Of a stretch of 64,000 nt of DNA, positions 1 to 10,982 are shown piece after piece; the stretch's first letter is position 1; every line of letters begins with the position of its first letter. Both the position numbers and the translations under genes were made by a program. The stretch is from Rutpela maculata. Taxonomy: Eukaryota; Arthropoda; Insecta; Coleoptera; Cerambycidae. The DNA is taken from positions 63,696,265 through 63,760,264 of the forward strand of contig OW386293.2 of assembly GCA_936432065.2 (NCBI GenBank). Direction: 5' to 3'. The notes under the pieces are model-generated. The model did not search any database. It saw nothing but the letters and a program-made list of their open reading frames with translations, and was not told the origin of the DNA.

Positions 1-87
1 GTTTATTGGCATCAAGAATGTATGGTCAAAAATATCCCTATAGAAGATGTCCTGATGTGAGGTCTCCAGAAAATTTGAAAGAACGTT

Positions 88-1026
88 TTGAACGAACTGG
101 AAATTTTGCATATGAAAAGAAGGCGAGACGACGAAACGTATTGTAATGAAGAAAATGAGCTGGCTATAACTTTAGCGGTAATCGAAAATCCTATGGCAAG
201 TGTTCGGGAGTTAAGTAGGGATTTAGAATTCAGCGAATCTAGTGTTTCCCTATGTCTTCGTAAAAATAAGTATCGAGCTCAGCTTCATCAAGAGCTTTGG
301 GATGTGGATTTAAATTGTAGATTAAATTTTTGTCAGTGGGCTCAAAACCAAATTGGAAAAAATGAAGAATTTTTCAAATTTGTGTTGTTCACGGATGAAT
401 CAACGTTTCATCGCAACGGATTTGTGAATAGGCACAATTTCTATTATGCCAGAGAAAACTCTCATATTGTACAGAAAAATCAGAACCAGAGATTAAATGT
501 AAGGGGAGGAATTGTACATGATTATGTTATTCATCCTCGCTTTTTTGAGGAAAATGTGAATGGAGCAGTCTTCTTAGATTTTACGCAAAATACGTTTCCA
601 CAAATAATCGAGCATATTCCTGATTACCTTACAAATAATATGTGATTACAACTTGAAGGTGCACCACCACATTTTAGTAGGCCATTAGTAATCAGTTTCC
701 TGAAAGGTGGATAGGAAGAGGAGGTCCAATGTTTTAATAAACTGTTAAATAATATCTAATTTATTGTTATAAACTATGTTAGGTCTCATTACATGGCCGC
801 CTAAGTCACCCGACCTGACTTCAGTGGGTTTTTTCTTTGGTGATTTGTGAAGTCAGTCGTTTATAAAGTAGAACCAACGACTCGAGAAGATATGATGGAA
901 AGGATTCGTCGGTGTTTCAATCGTATAAATGTTGATATGTTACACTGTGTAAGGCGCTCATTTATCAAGAGGCCTCAATGTTACCTGAATCAAAATGGTG
1001 GACATTTTGAGCAGTTGTTAGGTTAG
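88..1026 (+). pseudogene. Tc1/mariner-like transposase pseudogene
   Basis: A 185-codon open stretch (88-645) carries a helix-turn-helix-like N-terminal part and the motif FTDESTFHRNG, which holds the first catalytic Asp. A TGA at 643-645 stops it just before LQLEGAPPHFS. Family members usually read QQDGAPPH here, so the second catalytic Asp is replaced by Glu. After a short AT-rich interruption, WPPKSPDLTSVGFFFG appears near 795-845; the third acidic residue (usually PLDFF or PTDFF) is Gly. The C-terminal part continues in pieces to about 1026. With a nonsense codon and two altered catalytic positions it cannot be active. The start at 88 is only the first in-frame Met of the open stretch; the true start may lie upstream. 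Confidence 0.8.
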
Positions 1027-1084
1027 TTTTAATACTGTCAAAAAAAAAGTTATTGCTCAAGAACCGTTCATAAAAGAAAGTGTA

Positions 1085-1350
1085 CGATATTAAAATGTGA
1101 GAAATCGTAAGCGTTACTCATCCATTTAAAAAAATCATAGGCATTCCATTTAAAAAAATTGAAAAAAATGTAAAACAAAATATGCAAAATGCTAAAATAA
1201 AGAGCACCTTAATTTACGCAAAAATTATTTGATATAATCATATCTCAAAAAACGTTTGAAATAGAAATAAAGAGATATTAAAATGTGAGGAATTGTGTGT
1301 TTTATTCATTCATGTAAAAAAAGCATACCTAGGCATTCCGTTTAAAAAAA
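1085..1350 (+). repeat. Direct duplication of about 80 bp
   Basis: Two related segments, 1085-1165 and 1270-1350, share the order GATATTAAAATGTGAG, a Cys-codon-like TGTG/CGTAAG stretch, CATTTAAAAAAA or CATGTAAAAAAA, and AGGCATTCC followed by TTTAAAAAAAT. They are about 185 bp apart inside the non-coding 3' part of the mariner-like element. Similarity was judged by eye. Confidence 0.5.
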
Positions 1351-1681
1351 TAAGAAAAATAATTAAATATCAAGAAATGTACGCAAATATTTTGGACACC
1401 CGATATACTAAAGATTTATTTCCAAAATGTTTTTCAGTAAATACATCATTATCAAACAACATCCCACATTTTTAGAAATAACGATTAATAAATCGCGGAG
1501 ATATGCCAGTCAAAAATGTTTGTAACTGCCCAAAAAAAAACAAAAAAAAAATAACTTGGCAGAATATTTTAGGGTGTAATACAGAGCCCTTGGAGGCTTA
1601 ACTGGTTAAGGAAATGCAGGCTGTTCTATTTAAAAAAAATATACTTTCTTGTGTGACTCGTTTTTGTGACACCCTGCATAA

Positions 1682-3397
1682 TTGAAAATAATTTTAAGTT
1701 GTAGTAGAGACGAAACATTGAAAGTTTTGTTAAGAAAGTTTTTTTATAAAGTTAGCCGTTTCGCACAATCTTCCGAGAGAACACTGACTGGGCACCCTTT
1801 ATACCTTAATATACATTATTAAAAATGATTACAATTTTATATATAAATAACTATTATTCCGTTAATATTTGAGTTAGTAAAATTGGTCAAAAAAACAAAT
1901 GAAAGCTAATTGTGTTCTCTAGAACTTTTATTAAAATTATTTTTTCAAAAATTGACTAGAAATTTCAGTACAAACGTCTCGAGTTTACAAAAGTTTAAAT
2001 TTCCGTAATATTTAAATTATTTTTTAATTTCCTAAGTTTATCGTTTGATTTATCGCAAAATATGTAATCATACTTTCTGTAAAATGTGAAGTGAGGAATG
2101 GAACAAAAGAAATCTAAAATCGGAGCAACGGTTACTGAGATATATGATTTTAAAGAAAATGTCTCTGGCGGTCATTTTTTCTAAATGGCGGCTTTAGCTC
2201 ACGTCGGGATTTTTTGCGTCTTTATGTACTTATCCTACATTAATAGAGCTATCCATTGCAATAAACAAATAACTGTCCCCAAATAGTTCACGCCAAACCC
2301 ATTTTACACTGAGATTTGCCTGGTCTAATAAGTGTACAAAATTTTAAGTCAATATCATAAACAGTTCCAGAGTAATACTGCGCACAAAAAAGTTGCAGAA
2401 ATTAGTTTTCTGCTTAAACTTAAAATGAGATTATTATAAATTTTGATTATGTATTTCTACTTTATAAATTGATTTAATGTAAAATACGTGAAAGTGCCTA
2501 TAAAGAATAAAAAAGTTTTTTTCTTGCCTAAAAATGGTCATTTCTAGCAATTCGTTAGGTAAAATTAAAACATTTCGGTTTTCAGCAGTCCGAACCTTAA
2601 ATGGTTAATTAAAGTTTCCTTATTACATATTACATTGAAATTACCGTTTTGCATCACTTTCAACACTTCATTGACAATGAAGAATTAGTAACATTTACGG
2701 AAAAATCGATCTTGATAAAAGTGTTTTTTTTTTCGTTTTTTTCATTTTTGACAATGTTTTTCCACAGTAACAGTATGATTTTTTTACACCTTTTTTTACA
2801 TCTTAAAGTAAAGGTTTCAACGAAAAAAATACCGTTCTGAAATTTTCAAAAATCAAAACTTTGGTAATCAACTTTTTTGATTGTAAATTAGGCCTTTTTT
2901 TCAAATTAAATCCGCAAACATTATGCCTCAAAAAAGCTGTAATAATAAATGTACATTTTCACCGAATTTCATCAAAATTGAATTATTTTTGTGGAAGATA
3001 AAAATAAAAATCCAAAAAATTGGTTTTTGGCGTTTTTCTCAATATTTTTGAGGTTATGCAAAAAAATAGTTCAAATAAAAGTTGTAGATCTCTCAATTAT
3101 CTACAACTTTTGCATTAAACTTTTTTCGATAGGAGGTCTACTTTTGTCAGAAATCGTAAAATCCCCAAAAACACAACTTTTCGCACCCCCACCCCACTTC
3201 CGGTTATCTGTTGCAGTCCAATCGATTTTTTCCAATTTATATACCATTAATCTTAAATTTTCCCACCACCCATATACTGCTAAGTATTTTATTTTTTTCA
3301 AAAATTATTGATACTGGTCTATACGTGGATGTGGAAGTAAAAGCAAAATTCATCCTCAGTTTAAGGGTACCGGTGCCGTGCTTAAGAAAATGATTTC
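1682..3397. other. AT-rich intergenic DNA without a recognisable gene
   Basis: No coding signal stands out. Short reading frames here (for example 2991-3311) are low-complexity, rich in Phe, Lys and Ile, and lack family motifs. The only recognisable piece is an old fragment of the dispersed HPE repeat at 2322-2432, listed separately. Confidence 0.6.
2322..2432 (+). repeat. Old fragment of the HPE dispersed repeat
   Basis: The order GTGTACAAAATTTTAAGTCAA, then a GTTCCAGAGTAA block, then GCGCACAAAAAAGTT, then GCTTAAACTTAAAATGAGA matches the internal segment of the better copies at 13.8, 14.7, 27.6 and 44.2 kb. The CAGA-type microsatellite of the family is missing here. Confidence 0.6.
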
Positions 3398-3649
3398 GTA
3401 GTTCGAGGATTTCTCTTACATCCCTGAACCGATTCAAAAAACTTTTTGATAGGCCTTTAGATACAACATTATAGAATGGTACCAGACTATTGAAAAGTCA
3501 AAAAATTTTTTTTTTGATTTTCGTTCAAGTAAAAAAATTCTTTTTTTAGTTTTAAATAGCCTAGTACCATTCTATAAAGCTGTCTCTAAACGAATATCAA
3601 AAAATTTTTTCAATCGGTTCAGGGATGCAGGAGAAATCCTCGAATTACG
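3398..3649. repeat. Small foldback (inverted repeat, arms about 100 bp)
   Basis: The left arm 3398-3497 (CGAGGATTTCTC ... CATCCCTGAACCGATT ... ATAGAATGGTAC) returns as reverse complement at 3550-3649 (GTACCATTCTAT ... AATCGGTTCAGGGATG ... GAGAAATCCTCG). The central 50 bp is A/T homopolymer-rich. It fits a small MITE, but target duplications were not identified. Confidence 0.75.
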
Positions 3650-4072
3650 TTCACGAAACCGCCCACCTTAAGCTTTCTTTTTGGTCTAGAGCATTTGTTC
3701 GCTAAATTATTTCTCGAGTTATTTGACGAAAATCGTGTTGCGATACCTGTTTTCTCAACTTGAAATCGCAATTTTCAAGTCGCAATTTATATGAAAAATT
3801 GTGTAGATTTTTTTTTTCTAAATACGATCCTCTATTATAGTCCAAGATCCCAGAGCCGCCAGACCTACGTCATTTTAGCAAAGCTAATATTTTGTCAACG
3901 AATAGTGTAATATTTAGTTAAGAACGTATGCGTATTTGCTAGCTTGAAAGCCGGGCGCTTTTGTAGGAAACAGGTACAAAAGGTACACAAAAATTTTTCG
4001 CTCCTACGTTAAAGTATGATAGCTGACTTACTTTTCAAGTGAGAGGCTAACGACATGGTGTAAGCATCAACC

Positions 4073-5538
4073 GCGCCCGCCAGGAAGGACGACAACGACA
4101 TGGACAGTGAATCGGAGTCCATCGAAAGCGTAAAGGCAGCGCCAACACGCTCAACCCCCACCCCCATCAATAACAAAGATGGGCAAAACCAAATGAGATG
4201 GCGACCATCTTCAAATTGAGCAACAACACTAACAAGAAAAGGAAACTAGCCATCCCAGAGATGGGTAACCCCACGTTTACCCATCCTGGATCATCAAGAC
4301 GTGCCATGCCACCACCTCAGACAGCGCCGGTAAAGACAACCAACCGTCATGCTGGAGAGGTACAAATGGACGAGGATATGGATGTGGTGCCGCCACAGCC
4401 AGCTGCAGAAGTGGAGGTGCCTCGTCAGCCTGCCTCTAAAAAACCTCCCCCCATTGTGATCCACGGAAGACTCAGCGATCACAAAAAAGTCAACAATTTC
4501 CTGAAGGGTAGGCTGAGAGGCCACCACATATGAAAACACTCCGCCAACTCGACGATGGTGCAGCTAACAAACAAAGCCGACTGGACCGTCATGAACGAGT
4601 ACCTAGAGGAGGGAAAGATTGACTATCATACTTACACCCCGAAGGATGAGAAGTCCCACGCCTTCGTCCTTCGGGGTATCTACCACGAGGTAGATACAAA
4701 AGACCTCAAAGAAGAACTAGAGAGTGTACACAAGATAGCTGTTAAAGAAATATACAACATGAGGGGCACCAGAAACCCCCTGTATATGGTGGTTACCACA
4801 AATGAAGTGACGTTGAAGGAAATTCAGGCCCGGGTCCACTGCTTGGACCACACCTCCGTCCGATGGGAGCGTCAGATCAACAATAAACGCATCATCCAAT
4901 GCCACAGATGCCAGCAGTGGGGACACGCGACGTCTAACTGTCACGCGAGCCCTCACTGCGTGAAATGCGCGGGCCCCCATCTGACGAAGGTGTGCACCAA
5001 GCCCAGAGACGAACCGGCGGTCTGTTTTAACTGTGGTGAGAGCCACACAACCAACAGCGTCGCTTGCGCCGTATACAGGAGGAAGCTGGATGGACTGAAT
5101 CTGAGAGCCACAAGAATACCTCCACCACCTCAAATGACATATGTGGCGGCACCATTGCCAAAAGTCAACGCGTGGACGCAAAGAAGAACGCAGTCCCAAC
5201 CTCTGCCCCTGCCGCACCTAGAGCCCCAGCAAGTCAGACCTGCCCCACAACAATCATCACAACAGCAACAACAACTACAACAACAACAACTGGCGAGACC
5301 GTCCTCGACTTCGCAAATGGACCAACGGAGTCCACCAACAAACCCATCAGGATCCGGAATGGACAAGCTCCGTCGGCTCCGGGAATCGACGGAGAGGATG
5401 GCCTCGCTAGTGAACATAGATCTGTTACTGATGCGAATGGATGAGCTCAATGAACTACTTGAGGGCTGCACTTGCGCCTTCGACAAATTCCAAGTGGTGA
5501 CGTCCTTTTTCCAGGGTCTGCTCGCCGATGCCTTTTAG
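4073..5538 (+). pseudogene. LINE ORF1 (gag-like, zinc-knuckle), truncated and broken
   Basis: ORF1 proteins of this group bind element RNA and act as chaperones. The frame starting at 4073 (APARKDDNDMDSE...) shifts near 4190-4198 into the frame of MATIFKLS. It is then stopped by TGA at 4531-4533 and continues in the same frame through 4555-5538. In that 327-codon part residues 20-100 match a PRE_C2HC-like region. Three CCHC knuckles follow at about residues 116-129 (CHRCQQWGHATSNC), 135-147 (CVKCAGPHLTKVC) and 157-171. A Gln-rich linker and a short conserved tail ending in ADAF follow. The stop codon overlaps the ORF2 ATG by 11 nt, an arrangement kept in copy 3. The true N terminus is missing because the element is 5'-truncated. 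Confidence 0.85.
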
Positions 5539-8191
5539 ATTAAAACTGTCTTCATGGAACGCCAATGGTATAGGTAACAAAATTCCCTTTCTTATCAATT
5601 ATCTGACGAGGCATAAAATCGACATTATGCTGCTGAATGAGACAAAACTCAACGGACGAGACAAGCTACGCGTCCGAGGGTATACGACCATCAGAAAAGA
5701 TAGGGCAGACATCAACAGAGGAGGCGGGGTGGCCATACTCATAAAGTCGGACATTGCATTGCGCACACGCATCGCTCTCTACGGAACACTTCCGTGGAAA
5801 ACGTGTGTGTGACGCTGGAAGGCGGCGTGAGTATCATCGCCGCATATAACCGGCCCTCAAACGGGTTCACGGCGGGTTGTCTTGAGAATTTGCTGAACGC
5901 GAGCCCACGCTGCTTGCTTATAGGCGACCTTAACGCTCGACATAACGCATGGAACTGCCATCGCAACAACGCGAATGGCAACACTCTGTACGATTACGTG
6001 AGTAATCGTAATGTCGTGTTGCAGTATCCGGATGACCCAACTCATTTTCCGGAAAACGGTACAACACCCACCACCCTCGACATTGTAATCAACAAAGGTG
6101 TGAGGAACTTCACGCCACCCGTGGCACTGGAGGAACTCGCATCCGACCACAATCAGATTTTGTTGGAATTGGATAACATGTCGAGGGAAGACATGACACG
6201 AAAAATCACCTCTTATAGAGACGCCGACTGGCGTCTCTACAAGACACACATAAACACACACCTGACACTTGCAAATGACATCACCACATCCGCCGAGCTG
6301 GAAAATGTAGTTGGGGAATTCACAAGGATAGTGCAGGACGCCAAGCAGAGTGTTGCAACGACCATAACGATAAATCCGTACAGAGACCAACTCGACGCGG
6401 CGGTCGCACAAGATATACGAGAAAAGAATCGACTGAGACGGTTTTGGCAGAGAAATCGTGATGTCGACGCTAAGGCCGAGATGGGCAGACTGCAACGGAG
6501 TATCAGGACCGCCATTAGCACCGCAAAAAACCGGAAATGGCGGGATAGGCTGGAAGCGTTGAATCCTCAGGACAACTCGCTGTGGAAACTGTCGAGGGCT
6601 ATGAAAAATAAGCGGGGGGCCATACCCGCACTGACTAACGCCAACGGACGGACAGCTCTGACAGACGCCCAGAAAGCGGAAGAATCTAGAACATGACCGC
6701 ATCGAAAATGACATAAACGAACTGATTGGTTATGACATCCAATTAACAAGACGGGAATTTTCGAAAGTCATGACCAAGCCCTCGGAAGTTGTGGGCATTG
6801 TCCGGACTCTACCGAACAACAAGGCCCCGGGAGCAGACTGTATCGAATATAAGCTACTAAAATATCTACCGCGGAAAGGCATTGTAAAATTGACGTACAT
6901 TGTCAACGCGATCCTGCGATTACAACACTGGCCTAGCCAATGGAAGTGCGCCGTGGTCACCCCGATCCTGAAACCGAACAAGGACGCGAAGTTCGCCGGC
7001 AGTTATCGACCGATCTCGCTACTGTCGGCGATCTCCAAGTTGGTGGAGAAGGTCATCTTGATCAGACTAGACGCTGCTCATGATGAACTCCACATCGACG
7101 ACGAGTGCCAGTTCGGTTTCAGGAAAGGCAGGGGCACTGTGCACCAGGTCGTCAGGATCGTGAATGACGTCAAAGTACAGTGCAACCGCGGGAAGAGCAC
7201 CATAATGGTGTTGCTCGATATTGAGAAAGCCTTCGATACAGTATGGATCCCGGGCTTACTCCACAAACTGAACACGCTGGACTTTCCGACGCACATCACC
7301 AAACTGATTCACTCTTTCTTGACAGGCAGATCACTGCAGGTCAGAGTGAACAACAAGCTTTCAACTCGGCGGGATATTCGCGCGAGCGTCCCTCAGGGGT
7401 CGTGCCTGTCACCAAAGTTATACAATTTATACGTTTCCGACTTCCCGGAGTTTCCGAATACGAACCTTGCCAAGTACGCCGACGACACGGCCATGTACGC
7501 GCATTCGCACAACGCACAAGCAGCAAATATGCTACTGAAGGCGCACATGGCCCGCGCCACGGCATATTACGACAAGTGGAAGATTCGGATCAACGCCGAA
7601 AAGTCGGAGGCCATTCTCTTCACGCGCCGGTTCACTGAGAACCGCATCCTAACACCAATTTCGATCGAGAGCCGCCAAATTCCTATTAAAAGGTGCGTGA
7701 AGTATTTGGGGGTAAATTTGGACAAACGACTGACGTTTAACATACACATAAACGAAACTGTACGCAAGGTCTACTCCATGTCCAGGAGTCTGTATCCACT
7801 TCTGGCTAGGGGTAGCGGACTAAACAGAACGAATAAGAAATTACTGTATAAAATGGTGATCAGGCCGGCTATCACATACGCGGCGCCGGTGTGGTGCAGC
7901 ATCCGGGCCACGACAATGCGGAAACTTAGAGTCTTAGAACACAAATTTATGCGCCTCATTTCGAACTCTGGTAGGTACACCTCCCTCAGAGATCTCTACG
8001 CACGTTGTCACGACATAACCCCACTAGTGGACTTCGTCCAGGAAATATCACAAAAATTCTACCAATTCAAACTGGGCGATAGTCCACTAACCCGCGATAT
8101 AACACGAATCAGACAGCATAATGCCATACTTTTCAACCTGAAACACCCATTACCATACCAGGCGTTGCCTATCTTTCGGCAACCTCCCTAG
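5528..8191 (+). pseudogene. LINE ORF2 endonuclease-reverse transcriptase, frameshifted
   Basis: This ORF supplies target nicking and reverse transcription. The endonuclease begins MPFRLKLSSWNANGIGNK and has LLNET (Glu of the metal site), GDLNARHNAW and ASDHN. A shift near 5795-5812 separates the first 95 codons from the rest of the endonuclease and linker (to 6696). A second lesion near 6690 loses about 17 codons present in copy 3 and changes frame. The RT part (6770-8191, 473 codons) has NKAPGAD, SYRPISLLSA, GFRKGRGTVHQ, LLDIEKAFDTVW, SVPQGSCLSPKLYN and the catalytic YADDTAMY. No RNase H domain is visible. All motifs are recognisable, so decay is modest, but the copy cannot make a full ORF2 protein. 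Confidence 0.9.
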
Positions 8192-8791
8192 CCACACGTT
8201 TCTATATCATAATTCTTCCTTTTCACCAGCTTTTACCTCAAACCCCTTCTATCCCCTCTCTTCACCTCCCTTTTTCTTAATTTTTATTAGTTCTTTTGTC
8301 CTTTTTTGTCTCCTTTTCAAAATCCCCCCTCGGCCAATAACTTCTTGTAAAATCTAAACTTTTTAAACTACATCCCCTCACCCTACCTTCCTGGAGGCGG
8401 TACGACCACCAGGACGAAGGATGTCATTAGTTCGAACGGGTTTTTTCATTGAGTTTTCCCCGTATCAGTAACCGAAACTTTAAACAGTGCAGTGCGCCCT
8501 AACAAGTGCACCGTAAATAAAAACCAATAAGTTTAATTATAAGTTTCTAAAAGCTTTCTCCTATATCTAGTCATATTGTTAGTTTTAAGTCTTACCTATT
8601 TTTTAAGACAGGAGCACTAACGCCCCGCTTCAACTCATTGTTCTAGCCGAACCGGACCCGCTCCGCCCAGCCACACACAAACCACGACGCCACGCGCTGT
8701 GGCTGTGCGGCTGGCTCCGGACCGGAATCCGGCTAGGCGCATATAATGTAACTAAAATATTAAATAAATTGTTATTGAATTGAATTGAATT
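8192..8791 (+). other. LINE copy 1 3' UTR and TTGAA tail
   Basis: Pyrimidine-rich non-coding sequence follows the RT stop. It includes a segment with CCTGGAGGCGGTACGACC and GGACGAAGGATG that is also found, on the minus strand, in copy 3 (about 55760-55815). AATAAATTGTTA is followed by four TTGAA-type pentamers running into host DNA at about 8792. The pentamer tail replaces the poly(A) usual for Jockey elements. Confidence 0.75.
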
Positions 8792-8840
8792 GAATCTTAA
8801 GGTCCGAGGTTCAATCCCTGAGCGTTCTCAGCTTTTTTTT
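8792..8840 (+). other. tRNA-like B-box segment with T-run, plus-strand arm
   Basis: GGTCCGAGGTTCAATCCC resembles a pol III internal B box (GGTTCRANTCC). It is followed by CTGAGCGTTCTCAG and a run of nine Ts that could act as a pol III terminator. I cannot find a convincing A box or fold a cloverleaf, so this is probably a tRNA-derived SINE end rather than a tRNA gene. Confidence 0.5.
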
Positions 8841-8940
8841 TCAACAAATATTAACTTAAGGTGGCGATTACCAAGAAAGAGACAACCGATAGGGAAATAT
8901 TTATTATTTTTGGCCATAACTTTTTTCTTAGTACGTATAT

Positions 8941-9005
8941 TTGAAAAAAAAAACTGAGAACGCTCAGGGATCGAACCTCGGACCTTAAGATTCGGAGATT
9001 GACGC
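8941..9005 (-). other. tRNA-like B-box segment with T-run, minus-strand arm, with LINE target duplication
   Basis: Read on the minus strand this is GCGTCAATC, CTCCGAATCTTAAGG, then GAGGTTCGATCCC (a better B box than in the plus arm) and CTGAGCGTTCTCAG followed by Ts. The first nine bases (plus-strand GATTGACGC at 8997-9005) are repeated at 10983-10991 on the other side of LINE copy 2, giving a 9-bp target-site duplication. Confidence 0.65.
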
Positions 9006-10982
9006 AATCAATCAATCAATCAATAGTATTTATTCAGTATTAATAGTACAATATGTGCCTCCTCGGAGCCCAACCCGGAGCCAGCCACACGACCAGGACA
9101 GGTGACGTCGAGGTGGGTGTGGGGCTGGGCGGGGTGGGCCCGACTCAACTTAGAGATAGTTCGAGTGGGGGGCTAGAAGCTCCTGTCCACCGCAGGTGGA
9201 CTTAAAAACTAGGTTAAAATATTTTATTGTCCACATGGACCTAAAAGTAAATTAAAGATAAACACAACACTAAAAACATTGGCGAACGCGCACTACACAA
9301 TTTTGGTTATTGACACGGGAAAACTGAACGAAAAAACCCGTTCGAACAAATGACGGCCTTGCGGTCTGATCGTCGACAAGGAAGGTAAGATGGAAAGATA
9401 AAAGTTGTGATTTAAAAAATTATGATTTGGATAAGTTTCGGCCTGAAGGGGATTTAGGGACAAAAAATTACAAAAAACAACAAAAAGGGTAAAAGAACAA
9501 AATTGCAAAAACATGAAAGGGAGAGAGAAAGGGATTGAAAGATAAAGATAGGGGAAAGGTAAGTTATCGTAGGAGAGAGTGTGGCTAAGGGAGTTGCCGG
9601 AAGATAGGCAACGCCTGGTATGGTATGGGGTGTTTTATATTGAAAAGTATGGCATTATGCTGTCTGATTCGAGTGATGTTGCGGGTAAGCGGGCTACCGT
9701 CCAGTTTGAACTGATAGAATTTTTGAGACGTTTCTTGGACGTAGTCCGCTAGTGGGGTTATGTCGTGGCAACGAAATGAGGCGCATAAATTTGTGTTCTA
9801 GTACTTTTAATTTTCGCGTTGTCGTGGCCGGGATGCTGCACCACACCGGCGCCGCGTATGTGATAGCCGGCCTGATTACCATCGTATACAACAACTTTTT
9901 ATTGGTCCTGTTGAGTAAGCTACCCCGCGCCAGGAGCGGATACAGACTCCTGGACATGAAGTAGACCTTGCGAATCGTCTCGTTAATGTGAATGTTGAAT
10001 GTCAGTCGTTTGTCTAGGTTCACCCGCAGATATTTCACGCACCGCTTAATTGGAATTTCTCTACCCCCGATCGAAAGTGGCGTTAAAATACGGTTTTCAG
10101 TGAAGCGGCGCGTGAATAGGATCGATTCTGACTTCTCGGCGTTTATCCGAATCTTCCACTTGTCGTAGTACGCCGTGGCACGAGCCACGTGCGCCTTCAG
10201 CAGCATACTGGCTGCCTGCGCATTGTGCGAGTGCACATACATGGCCGTGTCGTCGGCGTACTTGGCAAGATTTGAATTCGGGAACTCCGGGAAGTCGGAG
10301 ACGTATAGGTTGTATAGTTTTGGAGACAGACACGACCCCTGGGGGACGCCCGCGCGAATGTCCCGCCGAGTTGATAGTTTGTTATTGACCCTGACCTGCA
10401 GTGATCTGCCTGACAGAAAGGAGTGAATAAGTTTCGTAATGTGCGTTGGGAAGTCCAATGAATTTATCTTGTAGAGTAAGCCCGGGATCCACACGGTATC
10501 AAAGGCTTTCTCAATATCGAGGAGCACCATGGCGGTACTCTTCCCGAGGTTGCCTTGCACCTTGACGTCATTCACGATCCTGACGACATGCTGCACAGTG
10601 CTCCTGCCCTGCCTGAAGCCGAACTGGCACTCGTCGTCGATGTGGAGTTCATCCTGGACAGCGTCTAGTGTGACCAGGATGACCTTCTCCACCAACTTGG
10701 AGATCGCCGACAGTAACGAGATAGGTCGATAACTGCCGACGAGCTTCGCGTTCTTGTTCGCCTTCAGGATTGGCACGACCACGGCGCATTTCCATTGACT
10801 GGGCCAATGTTGCAGTCGCAGGATCGCGTTGACAATGTACGTCAACTGTACAATGCCTTTTCTCGGGAGATATTTGAGTAGCCTATAGTCGACGCAGTCT
10901 GAACCCGGGGCCTTGTCATTTGGTAAATTCCGGACAATGCCCGCAACTTCCGAGGGCTTGGTCATGACTTTTAGAAAGTCAT
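9006..10982 (-). mobile_element. Jockey-like LINE, copy 2 (5'-truncated within the RT)
   Basis: Same family as copy 1, opposite strand, flanked by a perfect 9-bp duplication (8997-9005 and 10983-10991). The 5' end falls in the RT domain just upstream of the MTKPSEV segment. There the junction contains a short inverted echo of LINE sequence (CATGACTTT then AAAGTCATGACC). The 3' tail is (ATTG)n rather than the TTGAA repeats of copies 1 and 3. The 3' UTR spans about 9006-9690. Confidence 0.9.
9694..10965 (-). pseudogene. LINE reverse transcriptase fragment (copy 2)
   Basis: A continuous frame of 423 codons covers the RT core: NDKAPGSD, SYRPISLLSAISKL, GFRQGRSTVQHV, LLDIEKAFDTVW, AGVPQGSCLSPKLYN, YADDTAMYVH and the thumb region. 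It is very similar to copy 1 throughout. The C terminus diverges after FMRLIS because of an indel and ends early at 9694. The start at 10965 is only the first Met of the truncated frame; endonuclease and ORF1 are absent. It has no function alone, but the RT core is the best preserved of the three copies. Confidence 0.9.

Larger units (their letters stand above)
1..1681 (+). mobile_element. Degenerate Tc1/mariner (IS630)-like DNA transposon, left end outside the window
   Basis: The unit contains a decayed transposase (88 to about 1026) followed by AT-rich sequence. It appears to end near 1681, where GACACCCTGCATA reads on the minus strand as TATGCAGGGTGTC. That is the kind of terminus seen on many insect mariner-like elements. 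The left terminus is not in the window, so the inverted repeat cannot be paired. The 600 bases after the transposase hold no gene but include an internal duplication (1085-1350). The superfamily rests on the coding remnant; the right boundary is inference. Confidence 0.6.
4071..8791 (+). mobile_element. Jockey-like non-LTR retrotransposon, copy 1 (5'-truncated)
   Basis: The element has a gag-like ORF1 with three zinc knuckles, an ORF2 with an apurinic-type endonuclease and a reverse transcriptase, a 3' UTR (about 8192-8770) and a tail of TTGAA repeats. It begins abruptly at 4071 inside ORF1 (compare copy 3, which has about 70 more N-terminal codons and a 5' UTR), as expected for incomplete target-primed reverse transcription. 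Relative to the uninterrupted site inferred from copy 2, the flanks lack about 5 bp (TCTCC) and show no target duplication. Clade assignment (Jockey group) rests on the PRE_C2HC/CCHC ORF1 and the endonuclease-RT order without RNase H. Confidence 0.9.

Noticed and set aside
4717..5217. Minus-strand frame of 166 codons
   Set aside because: Shadow of the LINE ORF1 on the other strand; the plus strand carries the zinc knuckles.
5857..6714. Minus-strand frame of 285 codons
   Set aside because: Shadow of the LINE endonuclease region; no motif on this strand.
8792..9005. Functional tRNA genes
   Set aside because: B box and T run are present, but I could find no A box or cloverleaf, and both are interrupted by LINEs.
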